Source: Pedobacter sp. AK013
GTDB taxonomy: Bacteria; Bacteroidota; Bacteroidia; Sphingobacteriales; Sphingobacteriaceae
NCBI RefSeq assembly: GCF_014205835.1
Contig: NZ_JACHCQ010000019.1
Location: forward strand, 61,002-125,001
Reading direction: 5' to 3'
Length of the DNA stretch: 64,000 nucleotides
The stretch's first letter is position 1; each line of letters begins with the position of its first letter. This document shows positions 55,468 to 64,000 of this stretch, piece after piece. The position numbers were made by a program, and so were the translations under genes. A model generated the notes under the pieces. It worked only from the letters and a program-made list of their open reading frames with translations, did not search any database and was not told where the DNA came from.

Positions 55468-55641
55468 ATGGCAGATAAAAAAAGTCTAAAACATGCCTAC
55501 CATTCCTGCTTTCTGAATGTCTCGAATAAGCAGGAAGATTATAGAAAGCAAATATTGATGAAACTTTTACAATCCTCTTACAACCTATTCTTATCAAAAT
55601 CCGAAACGATTAACCAAGAGTTCTTATCATGTAAAAGCTGA
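55468..55641 (+). CDS. Small hypothetical protein (doubtful)
   Basis: 57 residues from ATG 55468, with an AAAGG purine stretch about 7-11 bases before it. The helical, lysine-rich content (KQEDYRKQILMKLLQSSYNL) is plausible for a small cytoplasmic protein. The frame is also open upstream to a TTG at 55330. No family is recognised and there are no supporting neighbours, so this may be chance. Confidence 0.3.
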   Translation: MADKKSLKHAYHSCFLNVSNKQEDYRKQILMKLLQSSYNLFLSKSETINQEFLSCKS

Positions 55642-55824
55642 CATAACCCTATAAAACAGTCGATTAACGTTTACACCGCCATGGTAGCTATACAGAGCCG
55701 AATCTAAATCGGCCTCTACCGTCATTAACCAACGATTTAAAAATCACCTAAAAAAGAAAAAATCGCTTTAAGGGAACAATCACGGATAGAAAGGGAATTA
55801 CTTCCGATTTCTAGCTCAATAATT

Positions 55825-56181
55825 TCATTTCTCCAATATCTTTTTTCTGTGATTGGCTCCCCAGTTATGTAATTCCTCAATGACTTTTTCTAAAGTAAAA
55901 ACATAATCCGTTGCAGTGTATTCTACTAAGACAGGCGATTCGTCATAGACCCTACGTTTAATAAGCTGGTGTTCTTCTAGGTCTTTCAGTTCTTTGGCAA
56001 GCACTTTAGAGGAAATTTTTGGGATACTCCTTTCTATTTCCCTGAAACGTTTATTTCCACTCATAATAGATATGATAATGAGGATCTTCCATTTGCCGCT
56101 TATCACATCAAGGGCATCACGTACGGTCAGCATTCTTGCCAAACATTCATTTTTAGTACTCTCTGGAAACTTTTCTGCCAT
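55825..56181 (-). CDS. HxlR-family transcriptional regulator
   Basis: 118 residues with the HxlR winged-helix core: ALDVISGKWKILIIISIMSG (about 23-42), RFREIERSIPKISSKVLAKELKDLEEHQLIKR. These dimeric regulators respond to quinones, aldehydes or other stress and usually act on the divergent gene. Here that gene is the truncated doxX fragment, so its target has been lost. The start lies beside 18-base tandem repeats and a palindrome (56185-56237). Confidence 0.92.
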   Translation of the reverse strand: MAEKFPESTKNECLARMLTVRDALDVISGKWKILIIISIMSGNKRFREIERSIPKISSKVLAKELKDLEEHQLIKRRVYDESPVLVEYTATDYVFTLEKVIEELHNWGANHRKKILEK

Positions 56182-56184
56182 GTC

Positions 56185-56237
56185 GCTTACTTTAAGGCAA
56201 CTGCTTACATTTAGGTAACTGCTTACAAAATGTAAGC
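56185..56237. promoter_or_regulatory. HxlR operator: GCTTAC repeats every 18 bases plus palindrome
   Basis: GCTTAC occurs at 56185, 56203 and 56221, exactly 18 bases apart, with the spacers also alike. The last copy is half of the perfect inverted repeat GCTTACA-AAA-TGTAAGC (56221-56237). Divergent -7 boxes follow: TACATTTG on the minus strand (56237-56244, for HxlR) and TAGTTTTG on the plus strand (56247-56254, for the doxX fragment). The site would block or control both promoters. Confidence 0.75.
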
Positions 56238-56304
56238 AAATGTACGTAGTTTTGTATCATTAAAAAATATCAAACAGAAATTTTCACTAATTAATCTTTT
56301 AAAA

Positions 56305-56481
56305 ATGACAAAACAGATTGACTTCGCCCAGAATCCTGATAAAAAGGCAAAACGCACTTATTGGATCATCACCGGCCTCACCATGGCTCTAATCATATTG
56401 CCATCTTATTTCGCACCGAGAGAATACCTCATCCAGGCGGTTAAAAATTTACAATTCCCCGATTACTGTGTATTTCGGTGA
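56305..56481 (+). pseudogene. 5' fragment of a DoxX-like membrane protein gene
   Basis: An ATG at 56305 opens 58 codons. Residues 1-54 (TYWIITGLTMALIILPS, then AVKNLQFPDY) look like the first helix of a DoxX-like protein, whose usual length is about 120-140. Homology ends at 56466 where the IS21-like terminus begins; the last few codons and the TGA are read from the element. The gene is divergent from hxlR with shared operator, a common pairing. It is truncated and non-functional. Confidence 0.6.
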
Positions 56482-56934
56482 AAGTGACCCCTCTGTTTCG
56501 GGCCAAACTGGCCACCAAATTGATTACCGGATGATGCACATCTAAGTTCCTTTCCCTCTGAACAAATATACACTTCGGATCCAAATCCATTTTCCTCAGG
56601 ACTTTTCGGTTTAATCCATCTTACTGCCGGATTTATCCTCAATTCAGACCTTTCTAGCGATAAAAATCCATTCGCAGGTACTGGAACGCGTAAAAAAACG
56701 CCATCCCCCCTTCAAAACAGCGAAGTGACCATAGTCCATCCCGAATAGTAGATATGCTTCCAGGAGCCTTTATTTTATGCAGAAATTGAAAAATTATTCC
56801 CGAAAGCCAGTTGCGAAAAAAGCTGATCGAAAGATCAGAACGGCCAGTTTGCCCCGAAACAGGTGGTCACTTTAATGCGAAATGGGGTGACAGTTTAAAT
56901 GCGGAACGGCTGGCCATTTTTGCCGAAATGCCCA
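56467..56934. mobile_element. Short element with IS21-like inverted termini, no transposase
   Basis: The left end reads TGTGTATTTCGGTGAAAGTG; the right end, from outside in, reads TGGGCATTTCGGCAAAAATG. Inside, a second inverted pair is very similar: left AAAGTGACCCCTCTGTTTCG (from 56481), right complement AAAGTGACCACCTGTTTCGG (near 56856-56875). Multiple terminal repeats with TG...CA ends suit the IS21 family. Only about 470 bases remain, with no istA/istB; a minus-strand frame reading NPAVRWIKPKSPEENGFGSE is open inside but unrecognised. No target duplication is seen, as the flanks are two different broken genes. Confidence 0.65.
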
Positions 56935-57233
56935 CCCTGAAACCAATCCGAATTATGCACGGTCTGTTCAGCGGCCAATATGTCGACAAAAGCTTTGCTA
57001 AAGTGACTAAAGTGATAAGTATTTTTGATGTGTTTATTTAAAGAGGCCGAATTGAACTGCGTCAGTACAAACATCCGATGGACACCAGAGTTGATGCAAT
57101 TGGATATTGGAATGTCAACTAAACGGTACTTTCCTGCAATTGGCACTGCAGGTTTAGAACGGGTTTGTGTTAGCGGCGATAATCTGGAGCCCTGGCCACC
57201 GCCCAGGATAACTCCTAAAACTTTGTCGGTCAT
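56935..57233 (-). pseudogene. glgC: 5' fragment of glucose-1-phosphate adenylyltransferase
   Basis: From ATG 57233 about 99 residues of GlgC are perfect in pattern: [20 protein letters not shown], the pyrophosphorylase signature, then [26 protein letters not shown] and DWFQG. At 56934 the homology stops and the frame runs into the IS21-like terminus, ending 13 codons later. A complete enzyme has about 420 residues, so the substrate-binding and C-terminal domains are missing. The rest was probably lost in a deletion or rearrangement at the element. Confidence 0.85.
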
Positions 57234-57871
57234 ATTTTTTTATATTTGGTATTCTATAAATGGCGGTTCCAGACTAAATAATTCTGCTTTTTGACCTGAT
57301 TTATTTTACTGCAATCGACCAAAATTTTCACTGCCCTACAATTGCCGTAGATAAATAAGTTCCACAAAAAAGTGATTTTTTATTCCTCTTTTCTTTCGCT
57401 TCTTTCTTACTGACGGGATACACTTACGTTCACAATAGCCTGGCAGATATATCACTTAAATTATTAAATAAAATACATTTTTTTCACCTTTTTGTGACTT
57501 TTATTTTTCACAGAAACAGAGCGCCCAAAACCGGCTGATTCACTGTCAATTAATAATAAAAAAGCATCAAGAAAACTGCAAAAAACATAGACTATCGTAC
57601 TTTGCTGCTCTTTTTTTATGATGAATTAATCAAATCTCAAAATATAAACGGACAAGCAACCCTTCAGCAGTCATGATATCATCGAAGATATTTTGACCTT
57701 ATCCCTTCCAGGAGCGAAATTTATATTCAGTTCCAAAAGGAGATTTCTGTTCAACAATGCCAACAACATTATAATGTCATTATTTAAGGTGAGTAAATAG
57801 CTATGGTAGGTTTTTCATCATATTTGATTTAGTAATCTAACCATACCAGATTAAAGCCGACACTGAAAACT
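57234..57871. other. Long non-coding stretch between glgC fragment and TetR gene
   Basis: 638 AT-rich bases with no convincing gene on either strand. It likely holds the old glgC promoter and the tetR promoter; CATATTTG near 57823 is one base off the -7 consensus. It may be residue of a larger deleted region. Confidence 0.5.
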
Positions 57872-58513
57872 ATGCCTAGAAAAAGCTATGATGGAGCTAT
57901 CCGTAATAAGGAACGAACAAAAAACAAATTGCTCGATGCCGTAGGGCAAATCATTAGAAAAGAAGGATATACTGGCCTAAAACTAAAAAAAATCGTCGAT
58001 CTTGCAGGAGTTGACAGAAAAATTTTATACACTTATTTTGGCTCTATCGAGAATTTAGTTGAGACCTATATCCGTCAAAGGGATTATTACATGGGCTTTG
58101 CTGATCAAGCAAAAAAGCTAGTAAAGGAGCACGAAGGAAAAAACGGCAAAGAATTGGTGCAGAAGCTACTGGTGGAACAACTGGAACACTTTTCGATAGA
58201 TGAGGATATGCAACAGATATTAATTTGGCATATCAGCGAAGGAAATCCCATATTATCAGGGATTAGTGAGGAAAGGGAAAGGATTGGCAGTATTTTCCTG
58301 CGACTTTTGGATCGCCATTTTGAGCATTCGAATGTCGATGTACGTGCCCGTTTGGCCTTGATTATTTCCGGAATCTATTTTTTAGTCCTCTATGCCAAAA
58401 AGACAAAAGGTTTATTTTGCGAAATTGACTTAAATACCAAAGATGGTATGGAACGAATTAAAAGAGCTATCCAGGACCTTATAGAAGAAACTTTTGAATT
58501 AGATCAAAATTAG
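57872..58513 (+). CDS. TetR/AcrR-family transcriptional regulator
   Basis: 213 residues. The N-terminal HTH is clear (about 15-62: RTKNKLLDAVGQIIRKEGYTGLKLKKIVDLAGVDRKILYTYFG). The C-terminal helical ligand domain is unspecific. No target gene is adjacent in a divergent arrangement; the next gene downstream is an AraC regulator 184 bases away. Both may be survivors of the rearranged region at 56-57 kb. Confidence 0.9.
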   Translation: MPRKSYDGAIRNKERTKNKLLDAVGQIIRKEGYTGLKLKKIVDLAGVDRKILYTYFGSIENLVETYIRQRDYYMGFADQAKKLVKEHEGKNGKELVQKLLVEQLEHFSIDEDMQQILIWHISEGNPILSGISEERERIGSIFLRLLDRHFEHSNVDVRARLALIISGIYFLVLYAKKTKGLFCEIDLNTKDGMERIKRAIQDLIEETFELDQN

Positions 58514-58697
58514 AAGAGCCCACTGAATAAATAAATTAAAGATTATTAAATCTCAAATGTATCGCTGGGCGAGCTTCTTTTGGTTAGAAAAAGACTAGTG
58601 CTTGCAGCCTAACCGCCAAACGATACTGTCTTGAATAAATTGGATATATAAGATATTTTTCCTTAGTTTTAAACGAACCAGCAAATAAACCACCTGA

Positions 58698-59564
58698 ATG
58701 GAGTGCATCTACGAAAACTTTACTTTTCCACCTGATCAGTCATTTACAGTACGTTCTGATTTCTTGGAGATAAAAAAATACACCTCCGCAAGATCACATA
58801 TAAATTTTGAAATTGCGCTGATCGAAAATTGCTTTGGAAAACGTTTTATCGGGGATCATATTGAAGATTTTCAGGGACCGGAGCTTGTTTTACTTGGGAG
58901 TTACCTGCCGCATTGCTGGCAATACTATAGCGCTATTGACAATACGGTGCAGCCACACGTAACCATTGTACATTTCTTCCCGGACTTTTTGGGACAAGAT
59001 TTACTACAGAAGCCTGAAGCGATTTACCTCAACCAACTTTTTGAAAATGCAGCGAAAGGCATTTCTTTTTCAGGTACTACGATTCTAAGAGCCAGGACGA
59101 TTTTAAACCAAATGCTCTCTGAGTCAGGCTTGTCACGTGCATTGCTGATGCTGCAACTTTTGGATGTATTGTCCCTCTCCACCTCCTGCAAAACACTGTC
59201 CTCCCCTTCATTTAATATCATTGAAACCTCAACTGAGGCGAACAAGATCAACCAGGTATTTAATTATATTTTTAATCATTTCAAAGAGGATATTTCTTTA
59301 CAGGATGTCGCGTCGCTTATCCCGATGTCTCCATCCGCTTTCTGCAGGTTTTTTAAGCTCAAAACCAACAGGACTTTGAGTGAATTTATAAAAGAAATCA
59401 GGGTCGGTCATGCGGCAAAATTATTGATGGAAGGCAACCATAATGTAACCGAAACCTGCTATAAAAGCGGTTATAATAACCTCTCCAATTTTAACAAGCA
59501 CTTTAAAGAAGTAAAGGGCCTGTCTCCAAGAGCGTTTATCAAACAATATAAAATTACTGCTTGA
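58698..59564 (+). CDS. AraC-family transcriptional regulator
   Basis: 288 residues. The N-terminal half is a cupin-like sensor (about 20-110, with ELVLLGSYLPHCWQYY, a pattern seen in many Bacteroidota AraC proteins). The C-terminal double HTH covers about 190-286 (ISLQDVASLIPMSPSAFCRFFKLKTNRTLSEFI; CYKSGYNNLSNFNKHFKEVKGLSPRAF). No neighbouring metabolic target is evident. Confidence 0.92.
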   Translation: MECIYENFTFPPDQSFTVRSDFLEIKKYTSARSHINFEIALIENCFGKRFIGDHIEDFQGPELVLLGSYLPHCWQYYSAIDNTVQPHVTIVHFFPDFLGQDLLQKPEAIYLNQLFENAAKGISFSGTTILRARTILNQMLSESGLSRALLMLQLLDVLSLSTSCKTLSSPSFNIIETSTEANKINQVFNYIFNHFKEDISLQDVASLIPMSPSAFCRFFKLKTNRTLSEFIKEIRVGHAAKLLMEGNHNVTETCYKSGYNNLSNFNKHFKEVKGLSPRAFIKQYKITA

Positions 59565-59970
59565 ACTACCTATTGTTAAACTGATAAAAAGGAATGACTT
59601 CAAGCCACTTCTGCCCTTGGCAGTCACATTAAAACCGTTTTTTGTCGCTTTTCCGCAGGAGGTCATTCGGCTCATCAGCTATACTTATTGTCCTCCTTTT
59701 GAAACTATTTTGTTTAGCGAATTGAATTTAAAATGCTATGATTCTTGTTATAGCAATACCAATAAATTTGCCCCCCTTTCGCCAATTTTAAATTGCCCCT
59801 ACGCCAGTGGCCAGACCGATAATGGTGCGGGGCTGTTCATCATAATGTCGGGCCATATTGTCCAGCCGGAGCCTCTGTGCCTTTTCGCTGAGCATTCTAG
59901 CTTTTAAGTGTTGGCATACTTAAGCGTGTCGATCCAGCTATCGAAGGTTTAGATCTCATCTTTTCTCCAT
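59565..59970. other. Gene-poor stretch with a possible mobile-element remnant
   Basis: 406 bases between convergent genes. On the minus strand, about 59790-59900 reads as a short coding-like frame (LSEKAQRLRLDNMARHYDEQ, then PRTIIGLATG) ending in TAA. It is followed by GGGGCAATTTAAAATTGGCG and a second GGGGGGCAAATTT unit, a layout like the end of an IS21-type element. Only the tail remains; I am unsure of the family. The plus-strand frame at 59617-59907 is probably a shadow. Confidence 0.35.
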
Positions 59971-61905
59971 CTAGTTTATCTTTTTAATCTCAGTTCTTCT
60001 ATTTGCCTGATGTTCTGCAACTGAACAGGAGACGCCATTTGAGCAGTGGTTTACCAGCCTACTTTCCCCATATCCATTCGCTTTTATCCTGCTTTCGGCT
60101 ATGCCTCTGCCAATAAGGTAGGCTACGGCACTTTCAGCTCTTTTCTGCGAAAGCCATTGATTATAAGCATCCGGTCCCCTGCTATCGGTATGAGATCCCA
60201 GTTCTAGTTTGAGGGTCGGATATTTGTTTAGTAAGGCTAGCACCTTATCGAGCTGCACCGCCGCATCCGGCCTGATATTGTATTTATCGAAATCATAATA
60301 AATATTGGGCAGCACAATTGCCTGGTCAGTAAAGAAATCCAGGTAGAGGTCTTTTATGTATCTTGTTGCCGTGTCGGTTTTTACCTGTTCATTTGCTGAT
60401 ATATAGTCCTGTTTGGAAGCGGTTAGTTTATAATTGTTATTTTTTGCAACCTCGACCTGATAGAATCCTCTGACATCCGTTATTAACTGCTTTCTCTCCC
60501 CGTTAGGAGATTCAATTATGAGTTTTGCCCCCGGGATTGGAATTTTGGTCTGCTGATCATAGACAATACCCGCTAAAATCACATTTTCATCTTGCGCAGG
60601 AGGAATAAACAAGCTATAAATATCGTCTGCTCCATTTCCACCTTCCCGGTTGGATGAGAAGAAATAGGTATCTGGTATATTTGATAAAGAAATGGCAAAA
60701 TCATCCCTTGATGTATTAACGGGATATTTAAGGTTTATTACTTTCTGCCGGTTCTTTAAATTTGAAACTTTAAAAATATCAAGGCCGCCCATTCCAATAT
60801 AACCATCGCTGGCAAAATAGAAATCGCCGTTCGATGCCATGACTGGCGTCCGTTCATTCCCCGCTGTATTCAGACTAGCCATATTCTGCGCGCTACCCCA
60901 GGTATTATCTCTACTGCGAACCATAAAATACAAATCTGTACCACCTTTTCCCCCTGGCATATTGGATGTAAAATAAAGGGTATCTCCTTTTAAAAAGGGA
61001 TCACTTACAGAGTAATCCCCTGCTTTGTTAACCGGCAAGGGAAGAGGTTTGCCCCAGTTGCCCAGGCTATCTCTACGGCTACTGTAGATTTCTATATTGA
61101 TGGTACTGATTTTTTCATAGGGTTTGATACTTTCAGGAATGCGGGTAAGGGTGAAGAACATTTCATTACCTGTACGGTTGAATGTTGCAGTGCCTACATG
61201 GTAATCGGTCCCGGCATCAATAGGAAAAATACCCACACTACTACCTGTACTAAAATAAAGGTGGTTATAGTTATTGCCCGTCCACAGGTAAATCTTATCG
61301 CTGGGTTTAATTAATTTACCATCAAAACGCAGAAAAGGTTTATGCTTGTGAACTGAGGAGCCCTGAACTTCCGGTAAATTACGGTCCGAAGTAAATATTA
61401 CCCCGCCTTTATAGGGAACTGCCCCCCAATCGGCTTCCCGTGAATTTAAGTGTTTTTGGTTCTCAATTTTGACATTAACAGGATTAGCTGTCCATGCTTC
61501 AGCCGAATCACAGGATGCAATAAGCCGCTGAACCAGCAGCTCATTCATTGTGGTGTCCCGAGTGGCCTGGTACCTTTGAAAAGCAGATTTGGCAAGACTG
61601 TATTTCCCATTCGCCTGAAGCATTAAGCCATGGGCAAGGGTGATTCTGGATGCAGCACCGGACATGCTATCGGCCTTGCTATACCATTTTTCAGCCGCTG
61701 CGTAATTGAAAGACTTCCGGTAACTTTCGGCCAGCCGATCAGCCGTGTAAGTTGCCGGTTTCCGCTTGTAGGCCTCCAGGTATAAATCAATCGCATTTGT
61801 AAAATTATAAAGCTCAAATTGTCTATCAGCTTGCTTTAGTACTGCCTGACCTTTAGCTATATAGGCCATTAAACACAAAGCCACAATTATGATATAGTTT
61901 CTCAT
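59971..61905 (-). CDS. OmpA-family protein with TPR-like, PD40-like and CarboxypepD_reg domains
   Basis: 644 residues. Signal peptide ending IAKGQA (about 20); TPR-like N-terminal helices (about 22-130); PD40/WD40-like beta-propeller segments (about 140-420, GGVIFTSDRNLPEV, DLYFMVRSRD, GGLDIFKVSN); a CarboxypepD_reg beta sandwich (about 443-520); and an OmpA peptidoglycan-binding domain (about 540-640, YYDFDKYNIRPDAA, LGSHTDSRG). This architecture is that of T9SS-associated proteins near PorP/SprF. It follows PorP/SprF by 19 bases. Likely role: anchoring the surface system to peptidoglycan. Confidence 0.92.
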   Translation of the reverse strand: MRNYIIIVALCLMAYIAKGQAVLKQADRQFELYNFTNAIDLYLEAYKRKPATYTADRLAESYRKSFNYAAAEKWYSKADSMSGAASRITLAHGLMLQANGKYSLAKSAFQRYQATRDTTMNELLVQRLIASCDSAEAWTANPVNVKIENQKHLNSREADWGAVPYKGGVIFTSDRNLPEVQGSSVHKHKPFLRFDGKLIKPSDKIYLWTGNNYNHLYFSTGSSVGIFPIDAGTDYHVGTATFNRTGNEMFFTLTRIPESIKPYEKISTINIEIYSSRRDSLGNWGKPLPLPVNKAGDYSVSDPFLKGDTLYFTSNMPGGKGGTDLYFMVRSRDNTWGSAQNMASLNTAGNERTPVMASNGDFYFASDGYIGMGGLDIFKVSNLKNRQKVINLKYPVNTSRDDFAISLSNIPDTYFFSSNREGGNGADDIYSLFIPPAQDENVILAGIVYDQQTKIPIPGAKLIIESPNGERKQLITDVRGFYQVEVAKNNNYKLTASKQDYISANEQVKTDTATRYIKDLYLDFFTDQAIVLPNIYYDFDKYNIRPDAAVQLDKVLALLNKYPTLKLELGSHTDSRGPDAYNQWLSQKRAESAVAYLIGRGIAESRIKANGYGESRLVNHCSNGVSCSVAEHQANRRTEIKKIN

Positions 61906-61924
61906 TTCATTTAATCTAGTTATT

Positions 61925-62893
61925 CTAAAATACCCTTTGTGTTGCCATCCTCAGGCGTGTTTTGCGGAAGTAATAAGCCAATGAAATCTCGTGGCTTCCG
62001 CCACTATAGCCTTGTAAAGGCCCCACAGAGTAGTCATAGGCATATCCTATACGAATATTGCTTTGGGGGAAAATTTCTATCGCGGCAACAAATGAGTCGT
62101 TACGGCTCAAATTTCGCTGTAAATGCGCTTTATCCCATAACTTAATCCCCGTTCGGTAGGAACCGCCCAGCCAAATACTTTCCCCAAAAAGAATGAACGC
62201 ATTCAGGTCGAGATTGGTAGGGCCTGCGAAATCCTCCTTAAAAAGAAACGAGGGTTTAAGCCTAATGCCCGTAGCCACCGTAACAAGCATTCCCGCAGTC
62301 AAATAAGCATGGATCCGGGGCTTAGCCAGGTTCCTGAATTTATCATCGTTGTACTGCGATGCAATCAGGTTATCTGCTGATAACCCGGCAAAATATTGGT
62401 CATTGGCAAAGTAAACACCAAAGCTGGCATTGGGTACAATCAGGTTTCTGGAGGCATTAAAGTTAAGTTCGGGATCATTAGTAGAGAGTTTATCTGCATC
62501 AATTCCATATTGGGACACACCTCCGCTTAAACCAAACGCAAGCCTGGAACTACCTTCCTCATTCAACCTGATCCTATAAGCATAGCTGAGGAAAACTGAG
62601 TTATTTTGCTGTGCACCAAGCCTGTCGTTTACCGCTTGCAAGGCCAGCCCTACATTGCCCTCGTTGGCAATGGCATCTACAGCAAGGCTGATTGTTTTTG
62701 GTGCACCGGTTATCCCTGTCCATTGACTCCGATAAAAGCTGTGCAGATTCAGAACTTCTTTGTAGCCGGCATAAGCCGGGTTAATATATATGCCGTTAAA
62801 CAGATATTGGCTGAACTGGGCATCCTGCTGTCCAAAAACCAATTGGCTTATGGAACTGAAGAATGCAGCTATCAGAATAAATTGCTTTTTCAT
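61925..62893 (-). CDS. PorP/SprF-family type IX secretion membrane protein
   Basis: 322 residues. Signal peptide ending LVFGQ (about 22), then the family hallmark QDAQFSQYLFNGIYINPAYAGYKEVLNLHSFYRSQW. The rest is amphipathic beta-strands of a small outer membrane barrel, ending EISLAYYFRKTRLRMATQRV. SprF-type proteins are needed for secretion or attachment of adhesins with type B C-terminal domains, such as the product of the gene 21 bases upstream. Confidence 0.93.
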   Translation of the reverse strand: MKKQFILIAAFFSSISQLVFGQQDAQFSQYLFNGIYINPAYAGYKEVLNLHSFYRSQWTGITGAPKTISLAVDAIANEGNVGLALQAVNDRLGAQQNNSVFLSYAYRIRLNEEGSSRLAFGLSGGVSQYGIDADKLSTNDPELNFNASRNLIVPNASFGVYFANDQYFAGLSADNLIASQYNDDKFRNLAKPRIHAYLTAGMLVTVATGIRLKPSFLFKEDFAGPTNLDLNAFILFGESIWLGGSYRTGIKLWDKAHLQRNLSRNDSFVAAIEIFPQSNIRIGYAYDYSVGPLQGYSGGSHEISLAYYFRKTRLRMATQRVF

Positions 62894-62914
62894 TACACTA
62901 GGTTTGGTTCGTTT

Positions 62915-64000
62915 CTAATTTGATGTCCTTAATAGGGTGATATACCCTTTATAGTTCTGCCAGTTTGATGATGCATTTTTTTTCACCTTAAGCACATAAT
63001 AATAGGTACCTTCATTCAGCCTTTCCCCTGACCAGTCATTTCTATAGTTAAATTGCTTATAGACCTCATTTCCCCATCTATTTACAATAATCAGCTCATT
63101 TTCGAAAAACTGGTCCAAGCCTCTGATCTCGAAACTGTCATTACGCCCATCTCCGTTAGGGGTAAATAAATTTGGGATATGGAGAACTTCTCCATTAAAG
63201 AGTACTGCTACCGTAGGGTGATCATTATCCTGTGCCGTACCCGAAACGTCGCTCACGGCCTGTCCTCCAACCGCCACAGCGTCTACCTTAGCCGTATTGG
63301 TAACCCGGTTCGCTGTTTTATCTGCGGGGGTTGTGGTATACAGAACTGCTATTGAGCTGCTTTGTCCAGGACCGAGCGTACCTGCGATTGCCTTCCCACT
63401 GATACCGAGTTTCGCATCTGTCAGGGAAACATTGTTCAATGTGACATTACCGGTATTTGTAATCACAAAGTTATAACTAATGGTATTTCCATCCGGCGAT
63501 ACAGTTGCAGTTTTAACCAGTGTTATTCGCGGATCATAGGATATTTTTGTAAAGGTTGGCATATTATTATCCTGGGCCGTACCTGAGACATCGTTTACCA
63601 ATGTTCCGTTTGGCGAGACGGCGTTTACCGTTGCAGTATTGGTGACCCCCTTAGCGTCACGGTCTTCCTGCGAAATAGTATAATTTATACTTATCATAGT
63701 ACTCTCACCGGGCTGAAGTTTGGCTGATACAAAACGGCCAGTGGCTCCAAGTTTGGGGTCATTTAGAACGATATTCGATAAGGTCACATTGCCCGTATTG
63801 GTCACTGCAAAACTGTATGATATGGTCAGACCGTCACCAGACACAGCGGCCGTCTTCACCAGCGCGATGGCCGGGTTCCTGTTCAAAGAAGTATTGGTCG
63901 GGGTGTCGTTGTTCTGCGCCGTACCCGAAACATCGCTCACCGTACTGGCATCAGGCGCCGTTCCGGTAACCGTGGCCGTATTGCTCACCTTGCCGGCATC
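62915..64000 (-). CDS. Repeat-rich T9SS adhesin, C-terminal part (5' end beyond window)
   Basis: The frame is open from the right edge to a stop at 62915; only about 360 residues are visible. Domain repeats of about 114 residues (DUF11/DUF7507-like) repeat [37 protein letters not shown] and [10 protein letters not shown]. They end in a gliding-motility-type type B C-terminal domain: [42 protein letters not shown]. The protein should be exported by T9SS and displayed on the surface, with PorP/SprF next door. Confidence 0.92.
   Translation of the reverse strand, partial: DAGKVSNTATVTGTAPDASTVSDVSGTAQNNDTPTNTSLNRNPAIALVKTAAVSGDGLTISYSFAVTNTGNVTLSNIVLNDPKLGATGRFVSAKLQPGESTMISINYTISQEDRDAKGVTNTATVNAVSPNGTLVNDVSGTAQDNNMPTFTKISYDPRITLVKTATVSPDGNTISYNFVITNTGNVTLNNVSLTDAKLGISGKAIAGTLGPGQSSSIAVLYTTTPADKTANRVTNTAKVDAVAVGGQAVSDVSGTAQDNDHPTVAVLFNGEVLHIPNLFTPNGDGRNDSFEIRGLDQFFENELIIVNRWGNEVYKQFNYRNDWSGERLNEGTYYYVLKVKKNASSNWQNYKGYITLLRTSN
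63205..64000. repeat. Tandem coding repeats of about 342 bases in the adhesin
   Basis: The block encoding DVSGTAQxNDxPT recurs near 63225, 63567 and 63909, about 342 bases (114 codons) apart, with the flanking repeat also alike. The array continues beyond the edge, so the copy number is unknown. Confidence 0.8.

Noticed and set aside
56811..57294. Two plus-strand open frames over the IS remnant and glgC fragment
   Set aside because: They are shadows of the clear GlgC coding sequence on the minus strand and of the element's terminal repeats.
59617..59907. 96-codon plus-strand open frame
   Set aside because: Odd composition and no recognisable domain; the opposite strand reads more like coding sequence over the same stretch.
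1..64000. CRISPR arrays, tRNA or rRNA genes, replication origin
   Set aside because: No regularly spaced short repeats with unique spacers, no cloverleaf-like or rRNA-like stretches were noticed in the intergenic regions; a tRNAscan or Infernal run would be needed to exclude them fully.

Overview
This window is an AT-rich piece of a Bacteroidota chromosome. The family Sphingobacteriaceae, probably Pedobacter or a relative, is an inference from gene content: four SusC/SusD pairs, FecI/FecR-type ECF sigma/anti-sigma pairs with DUF4974-type ends, LytTR two-component genes, a PorP/SprF protein with a type IX (T9SS) adhesin, and several TAnnTTTG -7 promoter boxes. I saw no rRNA, tRNA or CRISPR array. 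Identifications come from reading motifs and domain order, not from database searches.

Layout. 1-7.9 kb (minus): ECF sigma, FecR, SusC with an STN signalling domain, SusD, and a GDPD-like/alkaline phosphatase fusion that runs off the left edge. 8.2-20.5 kb: mixed genes, including a flavin monooxygenase, a LytTR response regulator and sensor kinase with a 46-residue Thr-rich micro-ORF antisense between them, a cold-shock-like protein, a secreted esterase, a small gene split by an in-frame stop, a TIM-barrel protein, a GIN-domain protein, a YeiH-type transporter with an Lrp regulator, and an MpaB-type oxygenase. 20.7-36.0 kb (minus): a tightly packed seven-gene run, FAS1 - SusC - SusD - FAS1 - FAS1 - SusC - SusD, with no recognisable catabolic enzyme. 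36.5-41.5 kb: a membrane class III cyclase, a second GIN-domain paralogue behind a possible sigma-54 type control region, small unknown proteins and an ABC-F ATPase. 41.9-44.5 kb: two SDR oxidoreductases and an AraC regulator behind three direct repeats and a -7 box. 44.7-52.1 kb (minus): a second sigma, FecR, SusC, SusD, GDPD locus that parallels the first.

52.3-59.6 kb carries regulators and small-molecule genes (Lrp, alpha/beta hydrolase, DHA2 exporter, HxlR, TetR, AraC). It includes a scar at 56.3-57.2 kb where the 5' ends of a doxX-like gene and a glgC gene, facing each other, are separated by a short element with IS21-like inverted termini. 59.9-64.0 kb (minus) is a T9SS surface cluster: a repeat-rich adhesin (5' part beyond the right edge), PorP/SprF, and an OmpA-family protein.

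The main biological themes are outer-membrane uptake and surface display. The two sigma/FecR/SusCD loci both end in glycerophosphodiesterase-type genes, and one also carries alkaline phosphatase, so I infer dedicated organophosphate scavenging. The most novel items are the Thr-rich peptide inside the LytTR locus, the enzyme-free double SusCD/FAS1 operon, the triple repeat before the SDR/AraC operon, and the tandem palindromes before the second GIN gene.
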